A stretch of 64,000 nucleotides of DNA from assembly GCF_019320115.1 (NCBI RefSeq), contig NC_089591.1:59819702-59883701 (forward strand), read 5' to 3'. The first letter of the stretch is position 1. Every line of letters starts with the position of its first letter. A program made the position numbers and the translations under genes. The notes under the pieces were generated by a model. That model saw only the letters and a program-made list of their open reading frames with translations. It did not search any database and was not told the DNA's origin. This DNA is from Miscanthus floridulus. Lineage: Eukaryota > Streptophyta > Magnoliopsida > Poales > Poaceae. Shown in pieces: positions 23,148-33,211 of this stretch.

Positions 23148-23461
23148 TGAAAGCATCTAGGCCCCTAGTTGGGTTTCGGTGATTAATGACAATACGTGAT
23201 TACTATGACTAACACGTGTTTTGCAGAGGCAATTAAGTTAGGTCACGGTAATGGAGATCGATTGGGCTATCATGGTGGTCATGCACCTACGATGGAAATC
23301 GTTTTAGTTTTCAAAGGATGGATGACAAAGTTAAGGATAGACTAGTTCTAAGTATCGTTTGGTGTTGAGGAGACACTTAGAGTAGTTTAGGACACATAGA
23401 CTAGTTTAGACTAGTTCTAAAGGATGGACGTCTTGGTGGCTGAGTTTGTCCATAGCAAATC
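23107..23461. repeat. 36-bp direct duplication flanking an LTR scrap
   Basis: GGACGTCTTGGTGGCTGAGT and the 16 bases after it occur at 23107-23142 and again at 23426-23461, with one C/T difference. The segment belongs to the env-like ORF of the minus-strand SIRE copy. Between the two copies lies a SIRE LTR fragment in plus orientation. Confidence 0.85.
23148..23425 (+). repeat. 5' tip of a SIRE LTR
   Basis: Starts TGAAAGCATCTAGGCC and follows the first ~250 bp of the LTR at 15960, then becomes scrambled with repeats of TAGACTAGTT. Opposite orientation to the adjacent SIRE copy. A partial insertion or repair filler. Confidence 0.8.
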
Positions 23462-23636
23462 GTTTGTAACCCCTACTATGAACTTTCAGTGCTAGCAACA
23501 CGAGCAGCAGCAATGAACTAGACGTAGGGACATTCTGTCCGAACTAGTATAAACCTCGTATCCTCTTAGCACACTATCCAAGCTAGTCGTGCAATATTAG
23601 AAATTTACTAGTCGGTGGCAACTCAAAACACCAACA
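23461..23636 (+). repeat. Truncated 5' LTR of the Tat element
   Basis: The last 176 bp of the LTR, aligned base for base with 33036-33211. Its left edge coincides with the second copy of the 36-bp duplication. Confidence 0.88.
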
Positions 23637-23637
23637 G

Positions 23638-23656
23638 TTGGCGCACTAGGTAGGGG
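23638..23656 (+). other. Primer-binding site of the Tat element
   Basis: TTGGCGCACTAGGTAGGGG begins two bases after the LTR. It resembles the TGGCGCC-type site used by Tat and related gypsy elements; several positions differ from consensus. Confidence 0.6.
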
Positions 23657-23692
23657 CCTTTTGCGTGTCTCGACATCCACACTAGGCCTCAG

Positions 23693-25840
23693 ATGGCTAG
23701 TCACAACCTCAGCTGGGTTCCGGGCACGCACGTGCGCTTCGGGGACCTAGACTTCATCGTCACGATGAAGGGAGAGTTGGCGACGGCTCCTGCCACCGTC
23801 CGACCTCTCCACTCCACCGGCCTCGATGTGATCACCGAGGCGCTTGAGGAGTTGTAGCTGCACGCACCCGAGGCCTGTGCCCCCGAAAGCGGCCAGCTCC
23901 TCAACTTCAACTACGAGAGGTTAGAGTGCTAGCTCGGCGCCTTCCTAGGACCCCGACCATCATGGGAGGACCTACGCCACCTCACCTTCTCGTTCGCCAA
24001 TGTCATGGCGCAGCTTGCCAGAGGGGAGCCGCCCTCTCCAGAATACCTCATCCGGAGTGCCCCAACAGCGCTCCCGTCCAGTCTCCGCAACGCCACAGAG
24101 ATAGGTGGCCACCCTATGGCGCAGTGCATGCCTCCATCCCCCATGAATGGTGAGTTCATAGGAATGACCGAATATGTCATGGAGACTTTCCACGACCTCC
24201 TCGAGGGAGAATCGGAGTCGCCCTCCAGCTCTAACTCTAGCAGGGGGAGCCATCACCCCTCTCCTGAGTGTTTAATGGCATGTACCCCCGAGGGACATGC
24301 CGAAAGCATCCATGAGGAAGAGGCTACCCCAACGAATGACCTCGACGATGAGGTCGAGAGGGATGCAGGGGCCCCGCCTCGCCTATGGGTGAAGCAGCTA
24401 AAGGCCCGACACCAAGAGTTTGAGAAAGTGCGACTCTAGCTCGAGTAGGAACGCACGGAGCTCGATCGAAAGATTGAGCACCACGGACATGGTGGGCGCA
24501 CGCGCTCCATGGCCCGCAATGTGAACCAAAGGGTCATCAAGGATGATGAAGCCCTCCCACGCTTCGCCTAGGCGAGCCAGAACATCGCTGCTGCTGTGGC
24601 CTTTCTTCGAGGGCTTTCGAGGCACGCAACGCCTGAAGACCGTTGGGCCCATCGCAAGATTCACATGCTACTCGAGCGTGCGGCGGCACAATAGGCCGAG
24701 AGCTCGTTGTCTTAGCGAACTGAGCTCGACGCCAGCCAGGGTGCGCCCTTGGAGCGACCCGATAGGGACGTGTTAGTCCACCAGGCGTCACAAGGCGGTA
24801 GGCTACGCACTACGGTCCCAGTACATGAGCATCTCGGCCGCAACCATGACGCGCGTCGGCGCGTGACACCCTCGACGCTCGTAGGCATGCCCATGGCGAT
24901 CCATGGGATGGAGCTAGCCGTGGCTACCACCCTCGGCGTGGCGGACGCTACGACAGCAGTGAGAACCAAAGCCCAAGCCACGACCTGCCAGGATCTCAGG
25001 CCTTCAACCGACACATCCTCAACGTCGCCTTCCTGCCACTGTACCGACCACCAACCAAAATCCCGAAATACTCTGGGGAAACGAACCCCGAACTATGGCT
25101 CAAGGATAATCGGCTTGCTTGCCAAGCCGGTGGAGTGGATAATAACGACTTCATTATCTGCGACCTTCTATAGTTCCTGGTCGATTTGGCACGAACATGG
25201 TTGAAACGCCTTCCGCCCAACAGAGTCTAAAGTTGGGCGGATCTGAAGGAGATCTTTGTGAGAAACTTTCCAGGCACATACAAGCATCCTAGGAATCCAT
25301 GGAATCTCAAAAACTATCAATGAAAGGCTAGAGAAAACCTTTATGGATACATTCGGTGCTTCTCCTGGCAGTGCAATGAGCTACCCAACGTCGCCGACGT
25401 CGACATCATAGGAGCCTTCCTGTCTAGGAGCACCTACGAGTCCCTGGTTCACAAGCTAGGTTGTAAGGGTCCATGAACCACCAAGGAGCTCTTTGACATC
25501 GCCAATAGCCATGCCTAGGGCAAGGAGGTGGTTGGAGCGATCTTCGACTGCCTCAAAGGCAAGGCGAAGTGGGACGAAGACATTGGTGAGGGCGCCTCCA
25601 ACTGTCCTGGCAAGAAGAAGAATAGGCAACAGCACGAGGGCTCGCTCGTGGTAGCCGTCAACCACAAAGGGGGTTAGAAGCCTGCTGAGGGTACCCCGAT
25701 CCACTTCAAAAAGCTTCTCGAAGGGCCATTCCCGAACCATTCTTTCCTCGTCGAGCACCTATACAAAGACTGTGACCTCTTGAAGCAATTCTTGTTTGGA
25801 GGCTCCAACAAGGGGGAGCACATGAAGGAGCCTAGCTAGA
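23693..25840 (+). pseudogene. gag: Tat gag remnant
   Basis: ATG 23693 begins a frame resembling Tat gag. The recognisable retrotrans-gag core is at about 25040-25560 (KYSGETNPELW-like, NELPNVADVDIIGAFLS, ESLVHKLG), followed by a KKKNRQQ basic patch and a HLYKDCDLL segment. The N-terminal third is acidic and poorly conserved. At least seven in-frame stops are all TAG (23854, 23929, 24437, 24446, 24568, 24691, 24713), plus later ones and some frame changes near 25080-25100. Confidence 0.8.
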
Positions 25841-25842
25841 TG

Positions 25843-26120
25843 AAGCGTGCAACGTCACCCTCCTCCACTCGGCCAAGTGCTAGCAAGCATTGCGCTGGTA
25901 CCACCACCATCAAGTGCAGGATCGGGCCTTCAACGTCGGAGACCTAGTCCTCTGCCTCATCTAGAGCAGCAAGGACCACCACAAGCCCTCCCCGCCATAG
26001 GAGGGACCATACGTCATCGCAGAGGTGCTCCGACTGAGTGCTTACAAGCTTAAGACCATCAACGACGGAGTCTTCATCAATGCCTGAAACATTGAGCAGC
26101 TACGTTGCTTTTACCCTTAA
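25843..26120 (+). pseudogene. Tat integrase C-terminal tail
   Basis: Open except for stops: VTLLHSAKC, ALRWYHHHQVQDRAFNVGDL, EGPYVIAEVLRLSAYKL, NIEQLRCFYP, ending TAA 26118-26120. This is the GPF/Y-type end of a Ty3 integrase. It directly follows gag, so about 3 kb of protease, RT, RNase H and integrase core are missing at about 25840. TAG or TGA stops replace Gln or Trp codons at about five sites. Confidence 0.85.
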
Positions 26121-26826
26121 TAAATGCACACTTTCTCTTATCAGTTTTGATATCAAACTCCCTGACCTTTAGGTAAATGCCCAACCCCAGTAACGGCAAA
26201 GGGTGGGGCCTCACTTGGGGGCTAATGAGAGCATACCTATCTGGTAGCCATTCTCCACGCCCGACCCTCTCTAACACTAAAGCCTAGAAGCAAGGTTTGT
26301 GAAAACGAACGCTGAGTAAAACTAGTTGGACTGCGAGAGACTTACGCCTTTGCGGCTACGACGTCTTTGCTCACTAGCGTGATTAGAGTTTTTTCCATAC
26401 CTTGGGTTTTTTGGGCCTTAGTCACGAAAAGTGTCGGTGCATGTCTAAAAGTTTGTCCACCTGGCCAACTTTTTCTATGCCCAACGCCCTATCACGTTAA
26501 GACGTAGGAGCTAGGGTTGCGGGAACAAGCTTCGAGTATAATTGGTCGGACTGCGAGAGACCTACGCCTCGGCGGCTACGACGCCTTTGCTCACCAGCGT
26601 GATTAGAATTTGCTCACCCGCACCCCGAGCTTTACGACCTTAACGATGGAAAGGGTTGGAATGCACTAACATTTTTATACAAAAAGGGGAGACGGGCTAA
26701 AAAGCTGTTTGGCTATAACGAAATTTAAGAGCTTGTCTATTTATTACAAGTTCGTCGTCTGGCTTATCTGCCTAACCAAATTCTTAAACAGGATGTTCTC
26801 ATCCTCTATCTCCGTAGGTAAGTCCT
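26121..26826 (+). other. Tat 3' spacer, part 1
   Basis: Non-coding. A ~100-bp unit with GTCGGACTGCGAGAGACCTACGCC-like core occurs near 26320 and 26550 and again near 30910. Interrupted at 26826 by the copia element; GTCCT at 26822-26826 is the left target duplication. Confidence 0.7.
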
Positions 26827-26955
26827 TGTTAGAATGTAATAGTAATAGCCCATATTGGGTGTACGGCCCATTGGCCTTGTACATTGTAACCCTAGCCTAT
26901 TAGGCTATATAATGAAGGTCACCCCCCTGATTAGGGTGTGCGGTGTTGCTTTACA
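26827..26955 (+). repeat. 5' LTR of the nested copia element
   Basis: TGTTAGAATG to GCTTTACA, 129 bp, with a TATATAAT box at 26905-26912. The ends are fixed by the flanking target duplication and by the primer site that follows. Confidence 0.9.
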
Positions 26956-26966
26956 TGGTATCAGCC
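26956..26966 (+). other. Primer-binding site of the nested copia element
   Basis: TGGTATCAGCC directly follows the LTR; initiator Met tRNA type with one change from the usual TGGTATCAGAGC. Confidence 0.85.
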
Positions 26967-27218
26967 CTAATTACGGTCCTTTCCTTCCGCTCTCGCGCCC
27001 CTGCCCGTGCGTCCTCCGTGAGGATGTGCGCCACCGCACCAGCCCGGCCGCGCGTGCACTCGCGCCGCCGCCAGCCCAGGCCGCGCGCGCACTCACGCCA
27101 CCGCCCCTGCCCCGCGTTATGATCGCCAGGCCGCATGCCTCCTCCAGTCGCGCCGCCACATCGCGCGCGTGATTGCCGCTCCAGGCCGCCGCGTGGATCG
27201 CGCCGCCGCCCTGTAGCC

Positions 27219-30200
27219 ATGCCCATGACGTCGTCATCGAGTTCCTCCTCCACAACCGGCACCCTTGGCCCCCAGTTGTCTGGCACCATGGGGGACTCTC
27301 TCGCTGCTCCCTTCTTCGCCGCCTACGCCTCTGTCAACGTGAAGCAGCACATCCCCATCGCGCTCAGCCTCGAGCGCCCGAACTACTCCAAGTGGAAGGT
27401 GTTCTTCACCGCCCTCTGCGGCAAGTACGGGCTGCTCGGCCACATCAATGGCAAGTAGGCCACACGCCCGGCTGACCCCCCGTGGTCTCAGCCTGACGCC
27501 TGCATCCGCAGTTGGATGTACAGCTCCGTCGACAACGCCATCCTCGACCTCGCTATGGAGCCCGATCAGGATGCGTGCGCTCTGTACGTCTCTATCGAGG
27601 CCCTGTTCCAGGCGAACAAGGAGTCCCGCGCCATCGTCCCCGAGCAGGAGTTCCACAACCTGTCCTAGGGTGACCTCTCTATTGACGCCTACGCCCAGCA
27701 GATGAAGTGCACCGCTGATGCACTTTGGGAGGTCAGCCACACCATCTCCCCCACATAGCTCATGCTCAATCTTCTGCGCGGCCTCAACTCCCGCTTTGCC
27801 AACACTGCCGACATCATTGCCAACTCATCGCTGCTTCTCGACTTCAAGTCTACACCAACATGCTCCGCATCAAGGAGCTTCGCTTTGGCACCGAGGGCAA
27901 AGTGGCCTCGGCTTCAGCTCTTGCCGCCTCCACCACCTCCTCCTGCACTTCACCGTCCTGCCGGTCCACCTCCTCTGCACCCACCAATCATGGGGGCGGT
28001 GGCAAGGGCAAGGGTGGCAAGGGCAAGGGTGGGCGTGGCGGCAACGGCAGCGGTGGCAGTGGCGGTGGCAGGCGCAACCAGCAGCACGGTGGTGGCTTCA
28101 GCGGGCAAGGCGGCGGCTCTGGTGGGCGTCAGGCTCCTTAGTTGGCCGGCCCTTAGGTTTGCTACAACCCTTGGGCCATCCAGTGGCCACCTCAGCAGCA
28201 GTAGCAGTGGGGTGCGCCACCTGTGCCTCCTCCATAGGCACACACCGCCTTCGCGCCGCCTCAGTTCTCCACTGCCGGCGGTCCTCTAGCTTACGGGCCT
28301 CCAGCCAGCTGGGATCCAACCAGCCTGATCGCCGCTCTTAGCCAGATGGCGGTTCTGGGTGGGTCTGCACCCTGGGTCATGGACAGCGGAGCGACATCTC
28401 ACATGTCCTCCAACGACGGTATTTTACTTTCCCATCTCCCGTCGCCACCGTCCTCCATTACGGTCAGCAACGGTCAATCAATTCCTATTCTTAGTCGTGG
28501 CACTTCTCTTATTCAAATAGCTAATCGTCCTTTTCATCTTGATAATGTTCTTGTCGCTCCCCAACTCACTCGTAATCTGTTATATGTTTGACAGCTTACT
28601 CGCGACAATAACTGTTTAATTGAGTTTGACGCCTCTGGTTTTTCTATTAAGGATCTATAGACCAAGACGGTCCTCCTTCGGTGCAATAGCAATGGGAACC
28701 TCTACACCATTCCACATCGCATGCCACCTCGCTGCCATGTCGCCATCGTTTCCCCGGAGCTATGGCACTTCCGCCTTGGTCATCCTGCACCTGTCGTCGT
28801 CACTACTCTAAATACGCTATCAGCTATCCAGTGTAATAAAGCAGCTCGCTGCCTTTGTCATGCCTATCAGCTAGGCAAACACGCTAGGCTACCATTTGCT
28901 AGTTCGGTTTCTAGTACATCTGCACCTTTTGAACTTGTTCACTGTGATGTCTGGACGTCTCCAATTTCGAGCATTTCTGGTTATAAATTTTATCTCGTGC
29001 TAGTTGATGATTATACTCATTATTGTTGGATGTTTCCTCTTCGCCATAAATCTAAAGTTCATGAACAAATTGTTCAGTTTGTTGCTCACGCTCACACACA
29101 GTTCAGCTTTCCTATGCGCTGTTTTCAGGCAGATAATGGCACCGAGTTCATCAACAATGCCACCGCTACCTTCCTGGCTAGCCGCGGCATCCTGCTTCGC
29201 ACCTCGTGCCCCTACACATCTGCCCAGAATGGCAAAGCTGAGCGGATGCTTCGCACACTGAACAATGCTATTCGCACGCTTCTGTTTCATGCCGCCATGC
29301 CTCCATCCTATTGGGTCGAAGCTCTTTCCACCGCTGTGTTTCTGATCAACCGGCGGCCCTCATCGTCCATACATAATGGTATTCCCTATCATCTCCTTCA
29401 CCGCAAAATGCTAGACTACTCCATCCTTAGAGTTTTCGGTTGCCTGTGCTATCCGAACCTCAGTGCCATGACTCCCCATAAATTGTCTCCTCGCTCAGCA
29501 GCGTGTGTCTTCCTCAGTTACCCTCCTTTCCAGAAGGGCTACCGGTGTCTTGATCTTTCCACTCGCAAGATCATCATCTCTCGCCACGTTGTTTTTTATG
29601 AGACTCACTTTCCGTTTGCGGCTTCCAAGCCCCGACCGGATTCTTTTGACCTTTTGTTACAGGATATACTTCCCGCGCCTACCCCGTCTACCTCAGACGT
29701 TCGGAACTCGTAGGCCTCGGTTGCGCCTGCCTCATCTGCCTCAGACGATGCCGATGACCCCGTTGGGTTCGACCCTGCCATCCTGTGGCACGGTGCTGCC
29801 CACTGGCTACCCCAGGTGCCTCGGTAGGCCATGGCTCCTGCACCTCCTCCGCCAGCAGGTGCCGTCGCCCCTGCCCCTGTCCGGTAGTGGTATGGCATCC
29901 ACTACAGCCGTTGTCAGCATCCGGCACTGGCTCCACAGCCACCGCCGGAGGTACCTTCGGCCCTAGAGCCGTAGGCAGTGGTGCCCCGGGCTCTAGAGCC
30001 TCCTGCACGGGCGACTTGTTCCTAGACGGGTTCCCTGCCGCCGCCCATGCAGCGGTATGGCTTCACCGCGGTAGCCTCCAATCTGGCTTCTCCGTTGCCG
30101 AGCAACTCTCGTGCCGCGCTCGCCGATGCGAATTGGTGCGTGGCCATGGCCGAAGAATACAAGGCGCTCGTGGACAATGGCACCTGGCGTCTTGTTCCTC

Positions 30201-30463
30201 GACCGCCTCGTGCCAACGTCATCACCGGCAAGTGGGACTTCAAGCACAAGTTTCGTGCTGATGGCTCTCTGGCTCATCATAAAGCCATATGGGTTGTTCG
30301 TGGGTTCTCGCAGCGGTACGGCATCGACTACGACAAGACGTTCAGCCCGGTTGTCAAACCGGCCACCATCTGGGTCGTCCTCAGCATCGCCGCCTCTCGC
30401 TCCTGGCCGATACATCAGCTGGACGTGAAGAACGCTTTTCTTCACGGCCATCTGAACGAGACA
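27219..30463 (+). pseudogene. Nested copia gag-pol polyprotein
   Basis: ATG 27219 (or 27225). Gag has the YSKWKVFFTAL and LNLLRGLNSRF segments; one frameshift near 27850; then a Gly/Lys-rich RNA-binding stretch in place of an obvious CCHC knuckle. Protease motif WVMDSGATSHM (28372), intact; GAG-pre-integrase; integrase with HCDVW, QADNGTEF and NGKAERM for D, D, E; RT from about 30050 to NAFLHGHLNE, where it stops before YVDD. About 14 in-frame stops, nearly all TAG at positions that would be CAG. The missing part is the rest of RT and all of RNase H. Confidence 0.9.
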
Positions 30464-30466
30464 GTC

Positions 30467-30484
30467 GTGCGGTGTTGCTTTACA
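30467..30484 (+). repeat. Last 18 bp of the copia 3' LTR
   Basis: GTGCGGTGTTGCTTTACA is identical to the end of the 5' LTR (26938-26955) and is followed by the target duplication GTCCT. It is joined directly to RT sequence, marking the deletion point. Confidence 0.92.
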
Positions 30485-30489
30485 GTCCT

Positions 30490-32615
30490 ATCCCAGCGGG
30501 GCAATACAAGTCCACTAGACGGTTTAGCCACTGCTGAGGGATGGGAAGGGAGCAGCAGGATGCCCCACGCGGGTTATGCTGACCCCGTTACAAACGATGG
30601 ATCCAGATTCCGCTTGAACATATCCGGTAAGAGCTCCCTGAACCCATCACTTGTGCCGTCGAGGTAAGTCCTATACCAGTGGGCCACCCAAGTCGATCGA
30701 ACGACTCGGGCCACTACCGAGAGATGGGTCACCCTTACTTTACACTTATTAATTTCGCTATTGAGCCCCTGACCCCAGCAACGGCAAGGGGTCAGGTCTC
30801 GCTCGGGGGCTGGCAAGAGTGTCTATTCGGTAGACATTCTAGATGCCCCACCCCTTTCTTGCGCTAAAACCTAGAGGCAAGGTGTGCGGAAACAAACTCT
30901 GAGTAAAACTGATCGGACTGCTAGAAACCTAGGCCCCATCGGCTACGGCATTTCTGCTCACCAGCGTGATCAGAGTTTTTGTCCCCGCACCCTGAGCTTT
31001 AGCCTCCACCTTCCCTAGAAGGATTCGGAGGGACCCACTGGTGGAATCTCCATCGAGGAGAGGCCGGTAGGTTGCCTAGGTTTGTCGCACAGCTTAGGCC
31101 GCTGCCGAGAGATGGGTACGGAGAAGTGGGATGCCCCATCCAGGTTACGCCGGCTCCATCACGAATGTCAGACCTGGACCCCACATGGACATATCCGGTA
31201 AGAGCTCCCCGAACCCGTCACTCGAGCCATCGAGGTAACTTTACCGACCCCCACTTTTCTTTTCCATTGCATGATCATTCATTCATCTATTCTCATGCAT
31301 GCATTCATACATTCATTCATTCATCTATCCATCCATTCATCCATACATTCATCCCATACATCCAAGCATTGCATATGCAATTGCTGCATCACAACGCTTC
31401 GCATCGTGTTATGAAGCGGTAGTCGTCTCATTCGATATGAGCGACGACCGACCGAGGTTCGAAGGCCGGCCCATGAAGGGCTCGAGGCCACCATGTGTCA
31501 AACAGAGCTAGGGGAGAAAAACATAGATGAGGCCCAGCGGCCTTGCTCGACACCGCTTAGAAGCGGACAGGGACATCTAGACCTTTCTCGTTCGATCCTA
31601 ACCTCGAGCCAAGCCCACATAATCTCCATAGAGGAGAGGCCAGTGGGCCACCTGAGTCACTCTACCGAGTGACATGGGCATCTGTTGGGAGGCGGGTTAA
31701 GGAGCAGTGGAATGCCACATGAGGGCTATGCTGACCCCGTCAATGAATGATAGACCCAGATTCCACTCTGACATGCCCGTTAGCGAGCTCGCCGAACACG
31801 ACACTCGAGCCATCACTCGAGCCATCGAGGCAAGTGTCATTAGCTCAGCCCCTCTGGTTGTGAAAACCATGGATGGGGTGATGCATGAAACACGACCGAC
31901 CCCCACCGAGCCCCACGAGGCTCGGGGGCTCGAGTCGCCCAACCCAAACTTGGGAATCGACCTAACCAGCGTTCGAACGTCGGCCCACGAAGGGCTCAAG
32001 GCCGCATCTCATCGAACACAGCCAGGGGAGAAAACATAGATGAACCCTAGCGTCCTTTGCTCGAGCCTCTCAAAAGCAGATAGGGTCATCTCGACCTTCT
32101 CGTTCGATCCTTACCTCGAGCCGAGGCCGTAGAATCTCCATCGAGGAGAGGTCAGTGGGCCACCTGAGTCGCTCTTCGGAGCAACACGGGCATCTACTGG
32201 GAGGCGAGTTAAGGAGCACTGGAATACCACGTGAGGGCTATGCCAACCCTGTCACAAACGATAGACCCAGATTCCACTCAAACATACCCGATAGCGAGCT
32301 CACCGAGCGCGTCACTCGAGTCATCGAGCCAAGTGACATTAGCTCAACCCCTCTGGTTGCGGAAACCGCGGACGGGACGATAATCACAAAGACGAGTCGT
32401 CCCTCGATCGGACCCCTGCTACGCGTGGGGGCTCAAGAAACATTGGACTCGCAAGGAGACCGAACGCGCGGTCGCAGAATGATGGCTCAGATTCTAGAGA
32501 GCGGGTACACCCAAAAACAAGAAACACTTTCTCCTACTAGTTTCGCTATCCTCTTCTCGTTCTTTAGTGACACCTGACCCCAGCAATGGCATCGGATCGG
32601 GTCTCACTCAGGGGC
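30490..32615 (+). repeat. Tat 3' spacer, part 2, with tandem ~510-bp units
   Basis: Non-coding. A block with AATCTCCATCGAGGAGAGGCC and GATCCAGATTCC/AGACCCAGATTCC-type cores recurs near 30490, 31040, 31620 and 32130. The last two copies are parts of full ~510-bp tandem units: matching points are 31478/31990, 31588/32101 and 31801/32304. An ATTCAT-rich simple stretch lies at 31270-31360. The spacer ends in a purine-rich CACTCAGGGG next to the 3' LTR. Confidence 0.75.
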
Positions 32616-33211
32616 TGATAAGGGTATACATACACCCTTTCTGAGTGGAGCGCCATGACCGGGAGACGATGCCTGCGCATGACGCCAATGACGGACAGGG
32701 CCGCGACGTGGAGCTGTCCCTGTTGACATCTACAGGGTCGGCGAGACCCACATGAAGAAAAAGAAGGACCCGACGATCCTGGGGACTTCTTCTCCTTCTC
32801 ATTCTCCTCTTTTCCCTCCACTGTAACCCGTGCTTTTCCTTGGCCTATAAAAAGGAAAGCAGGGTGTCTCATGAAGGGAACTCGAACGCATCGCAACACA
32901 CCGCCTCAATTGGGACTCGAATCCATCGAACCCCGAACTGATCAGAACACACAAGCACACAGCCGGGAAGCGACCGAGCTCTCGGCACCCATTCGCTCCT
33001 CTCATCAGAGACTTGGGATCCGTCCCTCTCTCGACCGTTTGTAACCCCTACTACGAACTTTCAGTGCTAGTAACACGAGTAGCAGCAACGAACTGGACGT
33101 ACGGACATTCTACCCGAACCAGTATAAATCTCGTGTCCTCTTAGCACACTATCCGAGCCAGACGCGCAATATTAAAAATTTAATAGTCGGTGACAACTCG
33201 AAATACCGACA
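32616..33211 (+). repeat. 3' LTR of the Tat element
   Basis: TGATAAGGGT to AATACCGACA, 596 bp, with TATAAAAA at 32846-32853. The last 176 bp match the 5' LTR scrap. Left edge inferred from TG after the purine tract. Confidence 0.82.

Larger units (their letters stand above)
26827..30484 (+). mobile_element. Nested Ty1/copia element (Ale/Retrofit-like), 3' deleted
   Basis: A 129-bp 5' LTR, a Met primer site and a single polyprotein frame ending in mid-RT, then only the last 18 bp of the 3' LTR. GTCCT flanks it on both sides (26822-26826, 30485-30489), so both insertion ends are original and the loss is internal. The short LTR and gag style suggest the Ale lineage (inference). Inserted in a repeat of the Tat 3' spacer; a related unfilled site is at 30661-30675. 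Confidence 0.9.
23461..33211 (+). mobile_element. Tat-lineage Ty3/gypsy element lacking protease and RT
   Basis: Order: end of a 5' LTR, primer site, gag, only the C-terminal tail of integrase, long repeat-bearing 3' spacer, complete 3' LTR. The gag and integrase tail resemble the RIRE2/Retand group of Tat elements. The matching 176-bp LTR ends differ at about 21 positions by eye (12%), several times more than the SIRE LTR pair. It hosts the copia element at 26827-30484. It may be a genuine non-autonomous family or a single internal deletion. Confidence 0.82.

Noticed and set aside
31270..31360. Possible array of short spaced repeats (CRISPR-like)
   Set aside because: It is an imperfect ATTCAT simple-sequence stretch in a plant retroelement, without unique spacers.
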